Source of the DNA: Brevundimonas basaltis
GTDB taxonomy: Bacteria; Pseudomonadota; Alphaproteobacteria; Caulobacterales; Caulobacteraceae
Assembly (NCBI RefSeq): GCF_014202075.1
Contig: NZ_JACHFZ010000007.1
Coordinates: forward strand, 1-64,000
DNA: 64,000 nt
Direction of reading: 5' to 3'
The position numbers were made by a program, and so were the translations under genes. Below, piece by piece: positions 1 to 7,831 of the stretch (position 1 is its first letter; each line of letters begins with the position of its first letter). The notes under the pieces were generated by a model. That model ran no database searches. It was not told where the DNA came from and was given only the letters and a program-made list of their open reading frames with translations.

Positions 1-143
1 ATCTCAACGCCGATGTTCGTATCGACTTCCGGCATGTGGTAGCCGGCGTCGATCGCGCCGTACCAGCCGTTCGGATCGGCAGACGCAGCGCCGGCTGCAA
101 ACAGCCCCGCCATCGCGACGCCAGCTAAAAGCTTGACCTTCAT
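1..143 (-). CDS. OmpA-like outer-membrane protein, 5' end only
   Basis: Only the first 47 codons lie in the window; the gene continues past the left edge. The peptide has a Sec signal peptide (MKVKLLAGVAMAGLFAAGAA, cleavage near residue 22 after Ala-Ser-Ala), then DPNGWYGAIDAGYH, a pattern typical of the first beta-strand of OmpA-like barrels in Caulobacterales. A GAGGGA ribosome site lies at 148-153. The likely role is a structural outer-membrane barrel. Whether a C-terminal peptidoglycan-binding OmpA domain follows cannot be seen. The family assignment rests on the short N-terminus. Confidence 0.6.
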   Translation of the reverse strand, partial: MKVKLLAGVAMAGLFAAGAASADPNGWYGAIDAGYHMPEVDTNIGVE

Positions 144-342
144 GATATCCCTCACACTCATAGTTGCCCGAATGCCCACGCATTACACGGGACGCTCCGG
201 AGCCGAACGGTATTGTACGGTTCCGGTTCCTGACTTTCGTTTGGAATGCGGCGACTGTGGCGCCGTTTCAACACATTCGCTCGGGGCTGCGTCAATCCGG
301 GACGCCTGCTAGGGATTCCGGTCAACGCAATGGAGCAGACGG

Positions 343-1251
343 ATGGCGATGAGGTTCGACGGTCGGGTGGCGATCGTGACGGGGGCCGGCGGGGGCCTCG
401 GCCGGGAACATGCCCTGGCGCTGGCGCAGCGCGGGGCCCGGGTAGTGGTCAACGATCTCGGCGGCGCCCGCGACGGATCGGGCGGCTCGGCGACCGCCGC
501 GGAGGCTGTCGTGGCTGAGATCGAAGCCGCCGGCGGCGAGGCCATGGCAAATGCCGCCTCGGTTACCGACTTCGCCGCCGTCCAGTCTATGGTCGACGCC
601 GCCATGAGCCGATGGGGCCGGGTCGACATTCTCGTCAACAACGCCGGCGTCTTGCGGGACAAGACCTTCGCCAAGATGGAGCTGGAGGACTTCCGCTTCG
701 TGGTCGACGTCCACCTGATGGGGGCGGTCAACTGCACCAAGGCGGTCTGGGATCACATGCGCGAGGCGAACTTTGGTCGCATCGTTATGACCACCTCTTC
801 CTCGGGCCTCTACGGTAATTTCGGCCAGTCCAACTATGGCGCGGCCAAGATGGCCCTGGTCGGTTTGATGCAGACCCTGTCGATCGAGGGGGCCAAGAAC
901 GACATCCGGGTCAATTGCCTCGCTCCCACCGCCCACACCCGCATGACCGAAGACCTTGGGGCCCGCCTGCCGCTGGACTTGCTGGAACCGGAGATGGTCA
1001 CGCCGGGCCTGCTGCACCTGGTCAGCGAGGACGCGCCCAGTCGCTGCATTCTCGCCGCCGGGGCCGGCGGCTTCGAGCGCGCCTATATCACCCTGACCAA
1101 GGGAGCCTGGATCGCTGGAGAAGACGCGCCCGAGCAGGTGGCGGCCCGCTTCGCCGAAATCTCGGACCGAAGCGGCGAGATCGTGCCCGAGATGGGCGCG
1201 GCCCAGGGCATGGTCGAACTGACCAAGGCGCAGACGGCGCACAATGGCTGA
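343..1251 (+). CDS. SDR family dehydrogenase, MFE-2 (3R)-hydroxyacyl-CoA dehydrogenase type
   Basis: A 302-residue NAD(P)-dependent short-chain dehydrogenase. The Rossmann motif TGAGGGLG is at residues 13-20, NNAG at 99-102, catalytic Ser near 152-154, and Tyr165-x3-Lys169. The stretch VNNAGVLRDK and the following GRIV-TSS-SG-YGNFGQ-NY pattern match the dehydrogenase domain of peroxisomal multifunctional enzyme type 2 rather than FabG, so oxidation of (3R)-hydroxyacyl-CoA is the likely reaction. A GGAG ribosome site at 332-335 supports the ATG at 343; the ATG at 349 is an alternative. A thiolase follows 103 bp downstream on the same strand, which fits acyl-CoA or sterol side-chain breakdown. 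The exact substrate is unknown. Confidence 0.85.
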   Translation: MAMRFDGRVAIVTGAGGGLGREHALALAQRGARVVVNDLGGARDGSGGSATAAEAVVAEIEAAGGEAMANAASVTDFAAVQSMVDAAMSRWGRVDILVNNAGVLRDKTFAKMELEDFRFVVDVHLMGAVNCTKAVWDHMREANFGRIVMTTSSSGLYGNFGQSNYGAAKMALVGLMQTLSIEGAKNDIRVNCLAPTAHTRMTEDLGARLPLDLLEPEMVTPGLLHLVSEDAPSRCILAAGAGGFERAYITLTKGAWIAGEDAPEQVAARFAEISDRSGEIVPEMGAAQGMVELTKAQTAHNG

Positions 1252-1254
1252 CCC

Positions 1255-1270
1255 CTTGCGTTGACGTTAG
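1255..1270 (+). promoter_or_regulatory. Possible weak MerR-type operator upstream of thiolase
   Basis: CTTGCGTTGACGTTAG matches the fadA operator at 9256-9271 in 11 of 16 positions, including the whole core CGTTGACGT. It lies between the SDR stop and the thiolase start. It is clearly more degenerate than the fadA and merR copies, so it is only a candidate site. Confidence 0.3.
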
Positions 1271-1354
1271 GGCAGACGGCTAGATCAGCGACCACATCGC
1301 GCTCAAGCAGCGAGACGCCGCGCGTCGAGCGATAGCGCAACGAAGGAGCATCCC

Positions 1355-2557
1355 ATGCGTGAAGCGGTGATCGTAGCGACGGCCCGGACTCCGATCGGCC
1401 GGGCCTATCGCGGGGCGTTCAACGACACCCAGGCCCAGCAGCTCGGCGGCCATGCGATCCGGCACGCGGTCGAGCGCGCCGGCGTCGACCCCGCCGAGAT
1501 CGAGGACGTGGTCATGGGCGCGGCCCTGCAACAGGGCTCGACCGGCACCAACATCGGGCGACAGGCGGCGCTGGCTGCCGGCTTGCCGGTGACCACAGCG
1601 GGTATGAGCCTCGACCGTCAGTGCGCCTCCGGCCTGATGGCCATCGCCACGGCCGCGAAACAGGTGGTGCATGACCGCCAGCTGATCGCCGTCGGCGGCG
1701 GGCTGGAATCGATCTCGCTGGTGCAGAACCAGACCATGAACCTGCACCGGCTGCGCGACCCCGCCCTGATCGAGCGCGTGCCGCACATCTATATGTCGAT
1801 GCTGGAGACGGCCGAGGTCGTCGCCGCGCGCTACGGGATCAGCCGCGAGGCCCAGGACGAATACGCCCTGCGTTCCCAGCAGCGGACCGCCGCGGCCCAG
1901 GCCGAGGGCCGGCTCGACGCCGAGGTCGTGCCGATGACCACCATCATGCAGGTGGTCGACAAGGCGACCGGCCAGACTTCGCCGAAGGAGGTCACCCTGT
2001 CGAAAGACGAGGGCAACCGGCCCGACACGACGCTGGAGGGTCTGTCGTCGCTCAAGCCGGTCTTCGGCGGCGGCGAGGAGATCAAGGAGGGTCGCTTCAT
2101 CACCGCCGGCAACGCCAGCCAGCTGTCGGACGGCGCTTCGGCCAGCGTGATCATGGCGGCAGCCGAAGCCGAACGCCGGGGCCTGCGGCCGCTGGGCGCC
2201 TTCCGCGGGATGGCCGTCGCAGGGTGCGAGCCGGACGAGATGGGCATCGGTCCGGTGTTCGCCGTGCCCCGCCTGCTGGAGCGCCACGGCCTGACCGTCG
2301 ACGACATCGGCATCTGGGAGCTGAACGAGGCCTTCGCGGTGCAGGTGATCCATTGCCGCGACCGGCTCGGTATCCCCGACGACCGGCTCAATGTTTCGGG
2401 CGGGGCCATCTCGATCGGCCATCCCTACGGCATGTCGGGGGCCCGGATGACCGGTCATGTCCTGATCGAGGGCAAACGGCGCGGCGCCAAATACGGCGTC
2501 GTCACCATGTGCGTCGGAGGCGGCATGGGGGCCGCGGGTCTCATCGAAATATACTGA
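1355..2557 (+). CDS. Thiolase (acetyl-CoA C-acyltransferase family)
   Basis: A 400-residue thiolase. The nucleophilic Cys90 sits in DRQCASG, the NEAF loop is present, His356 is in GHPYG, and the second Cys386 is in CVGGGMG, which are all the catalytic residues of the family. It cleaves 3-ketoacyl-CoA with CoA, or condenses two acyl-CoAs. A strong AAGGAG ribosome site (1343-1348) fixes the start. The SDR just upstream could supply 3-ketoacyl-CoA. The enzyme differs clearly from the fadA product at 9334, so it is probably a paralogue with another chain-length or substrate preference. Confidence 0.9.
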   Translation: MREAVIVATARTPIGRAYRGAFNDTQAQQLGGHAIRHAVERAGVDPAEIEDVVMGAALQQGSTGTNIGRQAALAAGLPVTTAGMSLDRQCASGLMAIATAAKQVVHDRQLIAVGGGLESISLVQNQTMNLHRLRDPALIERVPHIYMSMLETAEVVAARYGISREAQDEYALRSQQRTAAAQAEGRLDAEVVPMTTIMQVVDKATGQTSPKEVTLSKDEGNRPDTTLEGLSSLKPVFGGGEEIKEGRFITAGNASQLSDGASASVIMAAAEAERRGLRPLGAFRGMAVAGCEPDEMGIGPVFAVPRLLERHGLTVDDIGIWELNEAFAVQVIHCRDRLGIPDDRLNVSGGAISIGHPYGMSGARMTGHVLIEGKRRGAKYGVVTMCVGGGMGAAGLIEIY

Positions 2558-2563
2558 GGCGGA

Positions 2564-3958
2564 TCAGGCGGCCGGCTTCACCACCGCCGTCAGGGAAGCG
2601 ACAAAGTCGTCGCGCCAGATGCCGACGTCGGTGTCTCGCACCACCTGCATCAGGCATTCCCATTTCCGCTTGCGCTCGGACAGCGGCATGGTCAGCGCCC
2701 GCTTGATGGCGTCGGACAACTCCTCGCGGCTGAACGGATTGACCAGCAGGGCCTCGCCCATCTGCTCGGCCGCCCCGGCGAAGCGGGACAGCACCAGCAC
2801 GCCGGGATCGTCCGGATTCTGGGCGGCGATATACTCCTTGGCGACCAGATTCATGCCGTCGCGCAGCGGCGTCACCAGCCCGACCCGGGCGGCGCGGTAG
2901 ATGCCGGCGAGCTGGTCGCGGCGGTAGGTCCGGTTGATGTAGCGCACGGGTTGCCAGTCCATGTCGGCGTATTCGCCGTTGACCCGTCCGGCCAGGGCGT
3001 CGAGGCGGGCCCGGATGTCCTGATAGGTATCGACCTCGTCGCGGCTGATCGGCGTCACCTGCAGCAGGAAGACCTCGCCCCGCATGTCCGGATTGTCTTC
3101 GAGGAACTGCTCATAGCCGAGCAGCCGCTCCTCCAGCCCTTTGGAATAGTCGAGCCGGTCGACGCCGACGATCATCGAGCGAAACGCCGCCGACGCCGCC
3201 ATGCGGTCGTAGGTCCGCGCCCCGAAGGTGGAATTGCGCGCGGCCAGGAAGGCGTCGACGTCGATGCCGATCGGGAACACCCCGGTCTGGACCGTTCGGC
3301 CGAAGGCCTCCACGGCGTCATTGGGAAGGAGTTTGCCGTTCACGCTCGGCTCCGAGGCGACATAGTCCCGGAACAGGTCCAGCCATTCGCGGGTATGAAA
3401 GCCGATCAGGTCGTAGTCGAACATCGACTCCACCAGCCGCCGGTGATGCGGCAGGGTGACCAGCAGCTGCCGCGCCGGCCACGGCGTGTGCAGGAAGAAG
3501 CCGATGCGGTTCTTCACCCCCAGTCGCCGGAGATCCCGGGCGAGCGGGATCATGTGATAGTCGTGGATCCAGATCAGGTCGTCGGGCCGGAGCAGCGGAG
3601 CCAGCACCTCGGCGAACCGCGCATTGGTCCGCTCGTAGCCCTCGCCGTACGACCGCTCGTAGGCGGTCAGGTCGACCCGGTGATGGAACAGGGGCCACAG
3701 CGTCTTGTTGGCGTAGCCGTTGTAATATTCCTCGACATCCTGCGCCTCCAGGTCGACGAGAGCGACGGTAACGCCGGCCCGGTCCTCGAACTTGGCCTCG
3801 GGTGTGAAGGTCTCGACCGTTTCGCCCGACCAGCCGAACCACAGGCCGTCGTATTTCCGCAGCGCCGCCGACAGGGCCATGGCCAGTCCGCCCGCCGAGC
3901 CGGCGGCGGGGTCCCTGGGTGCGGCCACGCGGTTTGACACGACAATCAGGCGGCTCAT
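2564..3958 (-). CDS. otsA: Trehalose-6-phosphate synthase OtsA
   Basis: A 464-residue GT20 glycosyltransferase that makes trehalose 6-phosphate from UDP-glucose and glucose 6-phosphate in the cytoplasm. It shows the VVSNR start, an N-terminal AGGLA loop, the WFGWSG and IWIHDYH motifs and RLDYSKG, all standard OtsA landmarks, and has normal length for a bacterial OtsA. It is the last gene of a minus-strand cassette: otsB overlaps the GH15 gene by 4 bp and GH15 ends 55 bp before this start. Trehalose serves as an osmotic and desiccation protectant. It converges with the upstream thiolase, with only 6 bp between the stops. Confidence 0.95.
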   Translation of the reverse strand: MSRLIVVSNRVAAPRDPAAGSAGGLAMALSAALRKYDGLWFGWSGETVETFTPEAKFEDRAGVTVALVDLEAQDVEEYYNGYANKTLWPLFHHRVDLTAYERSYGEGYERTNARFAEVLAPLLRPDDLIWIHDYHMIPLARDLRRLGVKNRIGFFLHTPWPARQLLVTLPHHRRLVESMFDYDLIGFHTREWLDLFRDYVASEPSVNGKLLPNDAVEAFGRTVQTGVFPIGIDVDAFLAARNSTFGARTYDRMAASAAFRSMIVGVDRLDYSKGLEERLLGYEQFLEDNPDMRGEVFLLQVTPISRDEVDTYQDIRARLDALAGRVNGEYADMDWQPVRYINRTYRRDQLAGIYRAARVGLVTPLRDGMNLVAKEYIAAQNPDDPGVLVLSRFAGAAEQMGEALLVNPFSREELSDAIKRALTMPLSERKRKWECLMQVVRDTDVGIWRDDFVASLTAVVKPAA

Positions 3959-4013
3959 GGGCTGGCAACCGCCTTCCCGTCCGCGAGGTCCCTGAATGTC
4001 CGGTCGAAACGGC

Positions 4014-5798
4014 TCATCGCGCGTCCGTCCACGACCGGCTCAGCAGGACCGCGCAGTTGATCATTCCGACCAGCGAATAGGTCTGCGGATAGTTGCCCCA
4101 CAGTTCGTTGTCTTCCAGCGCTATATCCTCGGACAGTAGGCCGGCGTGGGTGCGGCGGCTCAGCATCTCCTCGAAGATTTCCCGCGCCTCCTCGTCCCGC
4201 CCGTTCAGGTGCAGGGCCTCGATGAACCAGAAGGTGCAGAAGTTGAACGCCGTCTCCGGCTCCCCGAAGTCGTCGGCCTCGACATAGCGGAACAGGTAGG
4301 GACCCTTCTTCAGGTCCCGTTCGATCGCCTCGAAGGTCTTCACCTGCCGGGGGTCTTTCGGGTCGAGGAAGCCGAGATCGGTCAGTTGCAGCAGCGAGGC
4401 GTCCAGCTCGCGATTGCCGAAGCTGGCCGCGAACCGTCCCTCGTCGGGCAGGAAGGCCTCGGCCTCGATCCGTTCGTGGATGATCCGGGCCCGCTCTTTC
4501 CACACCTCAGCCCGCGACTGCAGGCCCAGATGCGCCGCCGCCTTGGCCAGTCGGTCACAGGCGGCCCAGCACATGACCGATGAATAGGTGTGCACCCGGG
4601 CGATTGTGCGGAACTCCCACAGGCCGGCGTCGACCTGGTCGTGCATGGCGAAGGCGCGTTCGCCGACCGACTCCAGCGCATGGAAGTCGTCGATCGTCCC
4701 GGGCCGGATCAGCCTCTGGTCGTAGAAGGCCTGCACCAGCGGCAGCACGATCTGTCCGTACACGTCGTGCTGCAGGTGCTCATGCGCCTGGTTGCCGATC
4801 CGCACCGGCTTCATGCCGCGATAGCCCTCGACGCTGTCGATGATCCGCTCGCCGATGCCCGGCTCCAACCCCACGCCATAGACCGGCTGCACATGGCCGC
4901 CGGCCGAATCGTCGACCAGATTTCGCAGATAGCCCAGATAGTTCTCCAGGATGTCGACGGCGCCCAGCCGGTTCAACGCCCGCACCACATAATAGGCGTC
5001 GCGGATCCAGCAGTAGCGGTAGTCCCAGTTGCGCCCGCTCTCGGGGAATTCCGGCACGGATGTCGTCAGGGCCGCGACGATCGCCCCGGTCTCCTCGTAG
5101 GCGCACAGCTTCAGGGTTATGGCGGCGCGGATCACCGCCTCCTGCCACTCGAGCGGCAGGTAGAGGGTGCGCACCCAGTTCTGCCAATAGGCTACGGTGC
5201 GGTCGAACGCCGCCGAGACCCCTGGGCCCACATCCTCGTCGTAACCCTCGTCGGGGCCGAAGAAGAAGGCGTGCGGGCGCTCGAGGCGGAAGGTCCGCTC
5301 ATTGAGGACGTGTGATACCGGGCAGTCGGTGGTCAGCCGGAAGGTCACGTCAGTGCATAGGTAGCGGATATGGTTCGACCCGCTGGTCCTCTCGGCCGGC
5401 CGTGCGCCCCAGTCGGCCGAGGGCCGCAACCGCATTTTTATGCGTGGCGAGCCATGCAGCGGCCGCACGATCCGCGCGAAGGCGAGCGGGCGATAGGTGC
5501 GGCTGTGCTTGGGGTGGCGTGGCGCGAAATCCAGCACCTCGACCGACGCTCCGTCCTCCGCGGTCAGCACGGTGCGCAGCACCGGCGTGTTGCGGATATA
5601 GGCCTGGCTAATGTGCTTCTGCCCTTCCAGTTCGATATCCCAGAAGCCGTGCTCGGGGTCGGTCCCGTCCATCAGGGCCGAGAACACCGGATCCCCATCG
5701 ACGCGCGGCGCGCAGGCCCACACATAGCGCCCCGCCCGGTCGATCAGGGCGCTGATCGAGCAGTTTCCGATCGGGGCGAGATCCAGGTTGGGGGTCAT
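4014..5798 (-). CDS. Glycoside hydrolase family 15 protein (trehalase or glucoamylase-like)
   Basis: A 594-residue GH15 protein: an N-terminal beta-sandwich of roughly 200 residues, then an (alpha/alpha)6 barrel with the conserved NWDYRYCWIRDAYY segment. Members hydrolyse alpha-glucosides; bacterial GH15 enzymes include glucoamylases and true trehalases. Its place between otsB (ATGA overlap, 5795-5798) and otsA favours trehalose turnover, but sequence alone does not settle the substrate. No signal peptide is visible, so it should act in the cytoplasm. Having a degrading enzyme inside the synthesis operon suggests a cycle or set-point control. Confidence 0.85.
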   Translation of the reverse strand: MTPNLDLAPIGNCSISALIDRAGRYVWACAPRVDGDPVFSALMDGTDPEHGFWDIELEGQKHISQAYIRNTPVLRTVLTAEDGASVEVLDFAPRHPKHSRTYRPLAFARIVRPLHGSPRIKMRLRPSADWGARPAERTSGSNHIRYLCTDVTFRLTTDCPVSHVLNERTFRLERPHAFFFGPDEGYDEDVGPGVSAAFDRTVAYWQNWVRTLYLPLEWQEAVIRAAITLKLCAYEETGAIVAALTTSVPEFPESGRNWDYRYCWIRDAYYVVRALNRLGAVDILENYLGYLRNLVDDSAGGHVQPVYGVGLEPGIGERIIDSVEGYRGMKPVRIGNQAHEHLQHDVYGQIVLPLVQAFYDQRLIRPGTIDDFHALESVGERAFAMHDQVDAGLWEFRTIARVHTYSSVMCWAACDRLAKAAAHLGLQSRAEVWKERARIIHERIEAEAFLPDEGRFAASFGNRELDASLLQLTDLGFLDPKDPRQVKTFEAIERDLKKGPYLFRYVEADDFGEPETAFNFCTFWFIEALHLNGRDEEAREIFEEMLSRRTHAGLLSEDIALEDNELWGNYPQTYSLVGMINCAVLLSRSWTDAR

Positions 5799-6583
5799 TC
5801 GCTCTCCTCGACGGCGTTCAGCCAGGCCAGCACCGCGTCCACATCGGGCAGGCCGTGGCGGGCGGCGGTATCGCGCGGGGGACCGACCAGAACGCCGAAC
5901 CCGCCCAAGGCCTCCGCGGCCTTGAAGCCATCCTCATCCGTGAGGTCGTCGCCCAACATTACGGGAACGGCTCCCGCGAACGGGCTCTCGCGCATAAAGG
6001 CCTGCAGAGCCGTGCCCTTGTTGCTGCCCGGCGTCTTCAGCTCGACCACCAGATTGCCGGCCTGGAGACTCAGTCCGGTTTCATCGGCCAGCCGTCCGGC
6101 CAGCCTGAGAGCGTCGGCCCCCTCGTCGGGGGCTCCCCGGTAGTGCAGGCCGGCCGACACGGCCTTGTCCTCGACGATGATGCCGGGCCGGCTGCGGGCG
6201 AAGCTCTCGAACTCCGCCACCGCGGCGCGGACCTCCGGAGCCGGATCAGCGCGGTGGATTGAGCCGTCGGCACGCCGGCGCTCCAGACCGTGCACGCCCG
6301 AGGCGGAGGCGGTGCTGGCTTCGGCGATGCGGTCGATTTCGGCGAGGGTCCGGCCGCTGATGATAGCCACGCGGCCATGCAGGCGATCGGCGACGGCCCG
6401 CAGTACCGCCGTGCGCCGGGGGTCGGGCACGACCGCGTCCGGCGTCTCGGCCAGCGGCGCAAGCACGCCGTCCATGTCGAGGAACAGGGCGGGGCGGGGC
6501 AGGGTCAGGGGCGGAGGCGGCAGGGGCGGCGGGGCGGCCGCCGTCGGCGCGTCGCCATCGGTGCTCAGGTCGGGGTTCGGCAT
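5795..6583 (-). CDS. otsB: Trehalose-6-phosphate phosphatase OtsB
   Basis: About 262 residues. An HAD-superfamily phosphatase that removes phosphate from trehalose 6-phosphate. Motif I FLDMDGVL has the nucleophile Asp36 and Asp38, and the late acidic motif GDDLTDEDGF is present. The N-terminus is a Pro/Ala-rich stretch. I chose the ATG at 6583, which has AGGG 7 bp upstream; an in-frame ATG at 6604 would add seven residues. The reading frame stays open far upstream, but that part is antisense to kdsD and lacks HAD features. The first gene of otsB-GH15-otsA, it is divergent from kdsD across 123 bp. Confidence 0.92.
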   Translation of the reverse strand: MPNPDLSTDGDAPTAAAPPPLPPPPLTLPRPALFLDMDGVLAPLAETPDAVVPDPRRTAVLRAVADRLHGRVAIISGRTLAEIDRIAEASTASASGVHGLERRRADGSIHRADPAPEVRAAVAEFESFARSRPGIIVEDKAVSAGLHYRGAPDEGADALRLAGRLADETGLSLQAGNLVVELKTPGSNKGTALQAFMRESPFAGAVPVMLGDDLTDEDGFKAAEALGGFGVLVGPPRDTAARHGLPDVDAVLAWLNAVEESE

Positions 6584-6657
6584 GCCCGACCCTAACGCCT
6601 TCATGCGGCGAAGGTTGAGTCCCCGGCCGGATTTTCTCGCATTGCAGCATTCAGCCG

Positions 6658-6680
6658 GTTGCACCGCCGGATTGTGCAAC
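6658..6680. promoter_or_regulatory. Inverted repeat in otsB/kdsD divergent region
   Basis: GTTGCAC and GTGCAAC form a perfect 7-bp inverted repeat with a 9-bp spacer. It lies midway between the two divergent starts and is directly followed by a second hairpin (6682-6706). It could be a regulator site for the trehalose cassette, kdsD or both. Confidence 0.35.
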
Positions 6681-6681
6681 A

Positions 6682-6706
6682 GCCCGCGATGCGCCACATC
6701 GCGGGC
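6682..6706. promoter_or_regulatory. 10-bp perfect hairpin abutting the kdsD start codon
   Basis: GCCCGCGATG and CATCGCGGGC form a perfect 10-bp stem with a 5-nt loop, and the last base touches the chosen kdsD ATG (6707). In RNA it would occlude the initiation site. As DNA it could be an operator in the divergent otsB/kdsD promoter region. Confidence 0.45.
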
Positions 6707-7702
6707 ATGACCGATGCTGCCCGCCCCGTCCTGTCCGCCGATCCCGCGGCGATGACCTCCCGCGCCCGCGACGTCATCCGGCTGAACATCGCGGCGTTGG
6801 AGGCCCTCGAGGCCGGGATCGACGACAGCCTGGCGCGGGCCTGCGAGATCATCCTGTCCCGCTCCGGCTATCTGGTCGTCACCGGCATGGGTAAGTCCGG
6901 CCACATCGGCGGCAAGATCGCCGCCACCCTGGCCTCCACCGGCACCAACGCCTTCTTCGTCCATCCGGCCGAGATGAGCCACGGCGACCTCGGCATGCTG
7001 CGCAAGGACGTCACCCTGCTGGCCATCTCCAACTCGGGCGAAAGCCGCGAACTTCGTGATCCGCTGATCTATTGCCAGCGCGAGGGCATTCCGGTCATCG
7101 GCCTGACCCAGCGGCCGCAAAGCTTCCTCGGCCGCAACTCGGCTGTCTGCCTCACCATGCCCAAGGTGGCCGAGGCCTGCCCGAACGGCCTGGCTCCCAC
7201 GACCTCGACCTTGATGACCCTCGCCTTGGGCGACGCCTTGGCCATGGTGCTGATGGACCGGCGCGGCTTCACCGCAGAAGCATTCGGTCTGCATCACCCC
7301 GGCGGCAAGCTGGGGATGAGCCTGCAGAGCGTCCGCGACTGGATGGGGGACCGACCGCCGGCTCCCGCTACCATCCCGCTGTCGGCGACTTTCGCCGAGG
7401 TGGTCTCCGCCATCACCGAGGGCCGCAAGGGCGCCGTGGCGGTGCTCGACGGAGACGGGGCCCTCGCCGGCATCGTCACCGACGGAGACGTTCGCCGAGC
7501 CTTCTCGCGCGACCTCGCCGGTCTGACCGCCGCCGATGTGATGACCGCGCGCCCCAAGGTCATCGGTCCGGACGCCCGCATGAGCGACGCCATCGACCTG
7601 ATGACCCAGAACAAGATCGCCACCCTGCTGGTGGTCGAGGACCAGCGGCCCGTCGCCATCATCCACATCGCCGAACTGATGCAGGCGGGGTATGTGGGTT
7701 GA
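6707..7702 (+). CDS. kdsD: Arabinose-5-phosphate isomerase KdsD
   Basis: A 331-residue KpsF/GutQ/KdsD-type isomerase that converts ribulose 5-phosphate to arabinose 5-phosphate, the first committed step to KDO for lipopolysaccharide. An N-terminal SIS domain carries GMGKSGHIGGKIAATLASTG and the SNSGES phosphosugar loop, followed by a pair of CBS domains. Starting at ATG 6707 gives the usual family length; ATG 6689 and TTG 6659 are in-frame alternatives, and no good Shine-Dalgarno is seen before any of them. A 10-bp hairpin directly precedes the ATG, which is unusual. No kdsC or lpt gene follows; the next gene is convergent. Confidence 0.92.
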   Translation: MTDAARPVLSADPAAMTSRARDVIRLNIAALEALEAGIDDSLARACEIILSRSGYLVVTGMGKSGHIGGKIAATLASTGTNAFFVHPAEMSHGDLGMLRKDVTLLAISNSGESRELRDPLIYCQREGIPVIGLTQRPQSFLGRNSAVCLTMPKVAEACPNGLAPTTSTLMTLALGDALAMVLMDRRGFTAEAFGLHHPGGKLGMSLQSVRDWMGDRPPAPATIPLSATFAEVVSAITEGRKGAVAVLDGDGALAGIVTDGDVRRAFSRDLAGLTAADVMTARPKVIGPDARMSDAIDLMTQNKIATLLVVEDQRPVAIIHIAELMQAGYVG

Positions 7703-7722
7703 GACGGTTCCGGCGCGAAGGT

Positions 7723-7824
7723 CTTGGGTCTTGGGGCTTAGGGCTTAGGGACGAGGTGCTGAAGCTTTCAGGCGCGCTCCCGGCCACAGATCGACCAAGC
7801 CCTAAGCCCTAAGCCCTAAGCCCT
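7723..7824. repeat. Inverted array of 7-bp repeats (CTTAGGG / CCCTAAG)
   Basis: The left arm (about 7723-7750) reads as successive heptads GGGTCTT, GGGGCTT, AGGGCTT, AGGG. The right arm (7796-7824) holds four consecutive copies of the complementary heptad CCCTAAG. About 45 bp of unrelated sequence separates the arms, so RNA could fold into a long stem. It sits between the convergent kdsD and CAP genes and may act as a bidirectional terminator, but the tandem 7-bp periodicity is more than a terminator needs. A similar array with another heptad is at 41305-41393. Confidence 0.7.
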
Positions 7825-7831
7825 ACTCACT

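Noticed and set aside
6584..7666. A long upstream extension of the otsB reading frame on the minus strand
   Set aside because: It lies opposite kdsD, has no HAD or other domain, and is explained by the lack of stop codons in G+C-rich antisense frames.
7723..7824. CRISPR array or true telomere repeat at the CCCTAAG heptads
   Set aside because: Units are only 7 bp with no spacers, the arms are inverted, and the locus is flanked by normal chromosomal genes.
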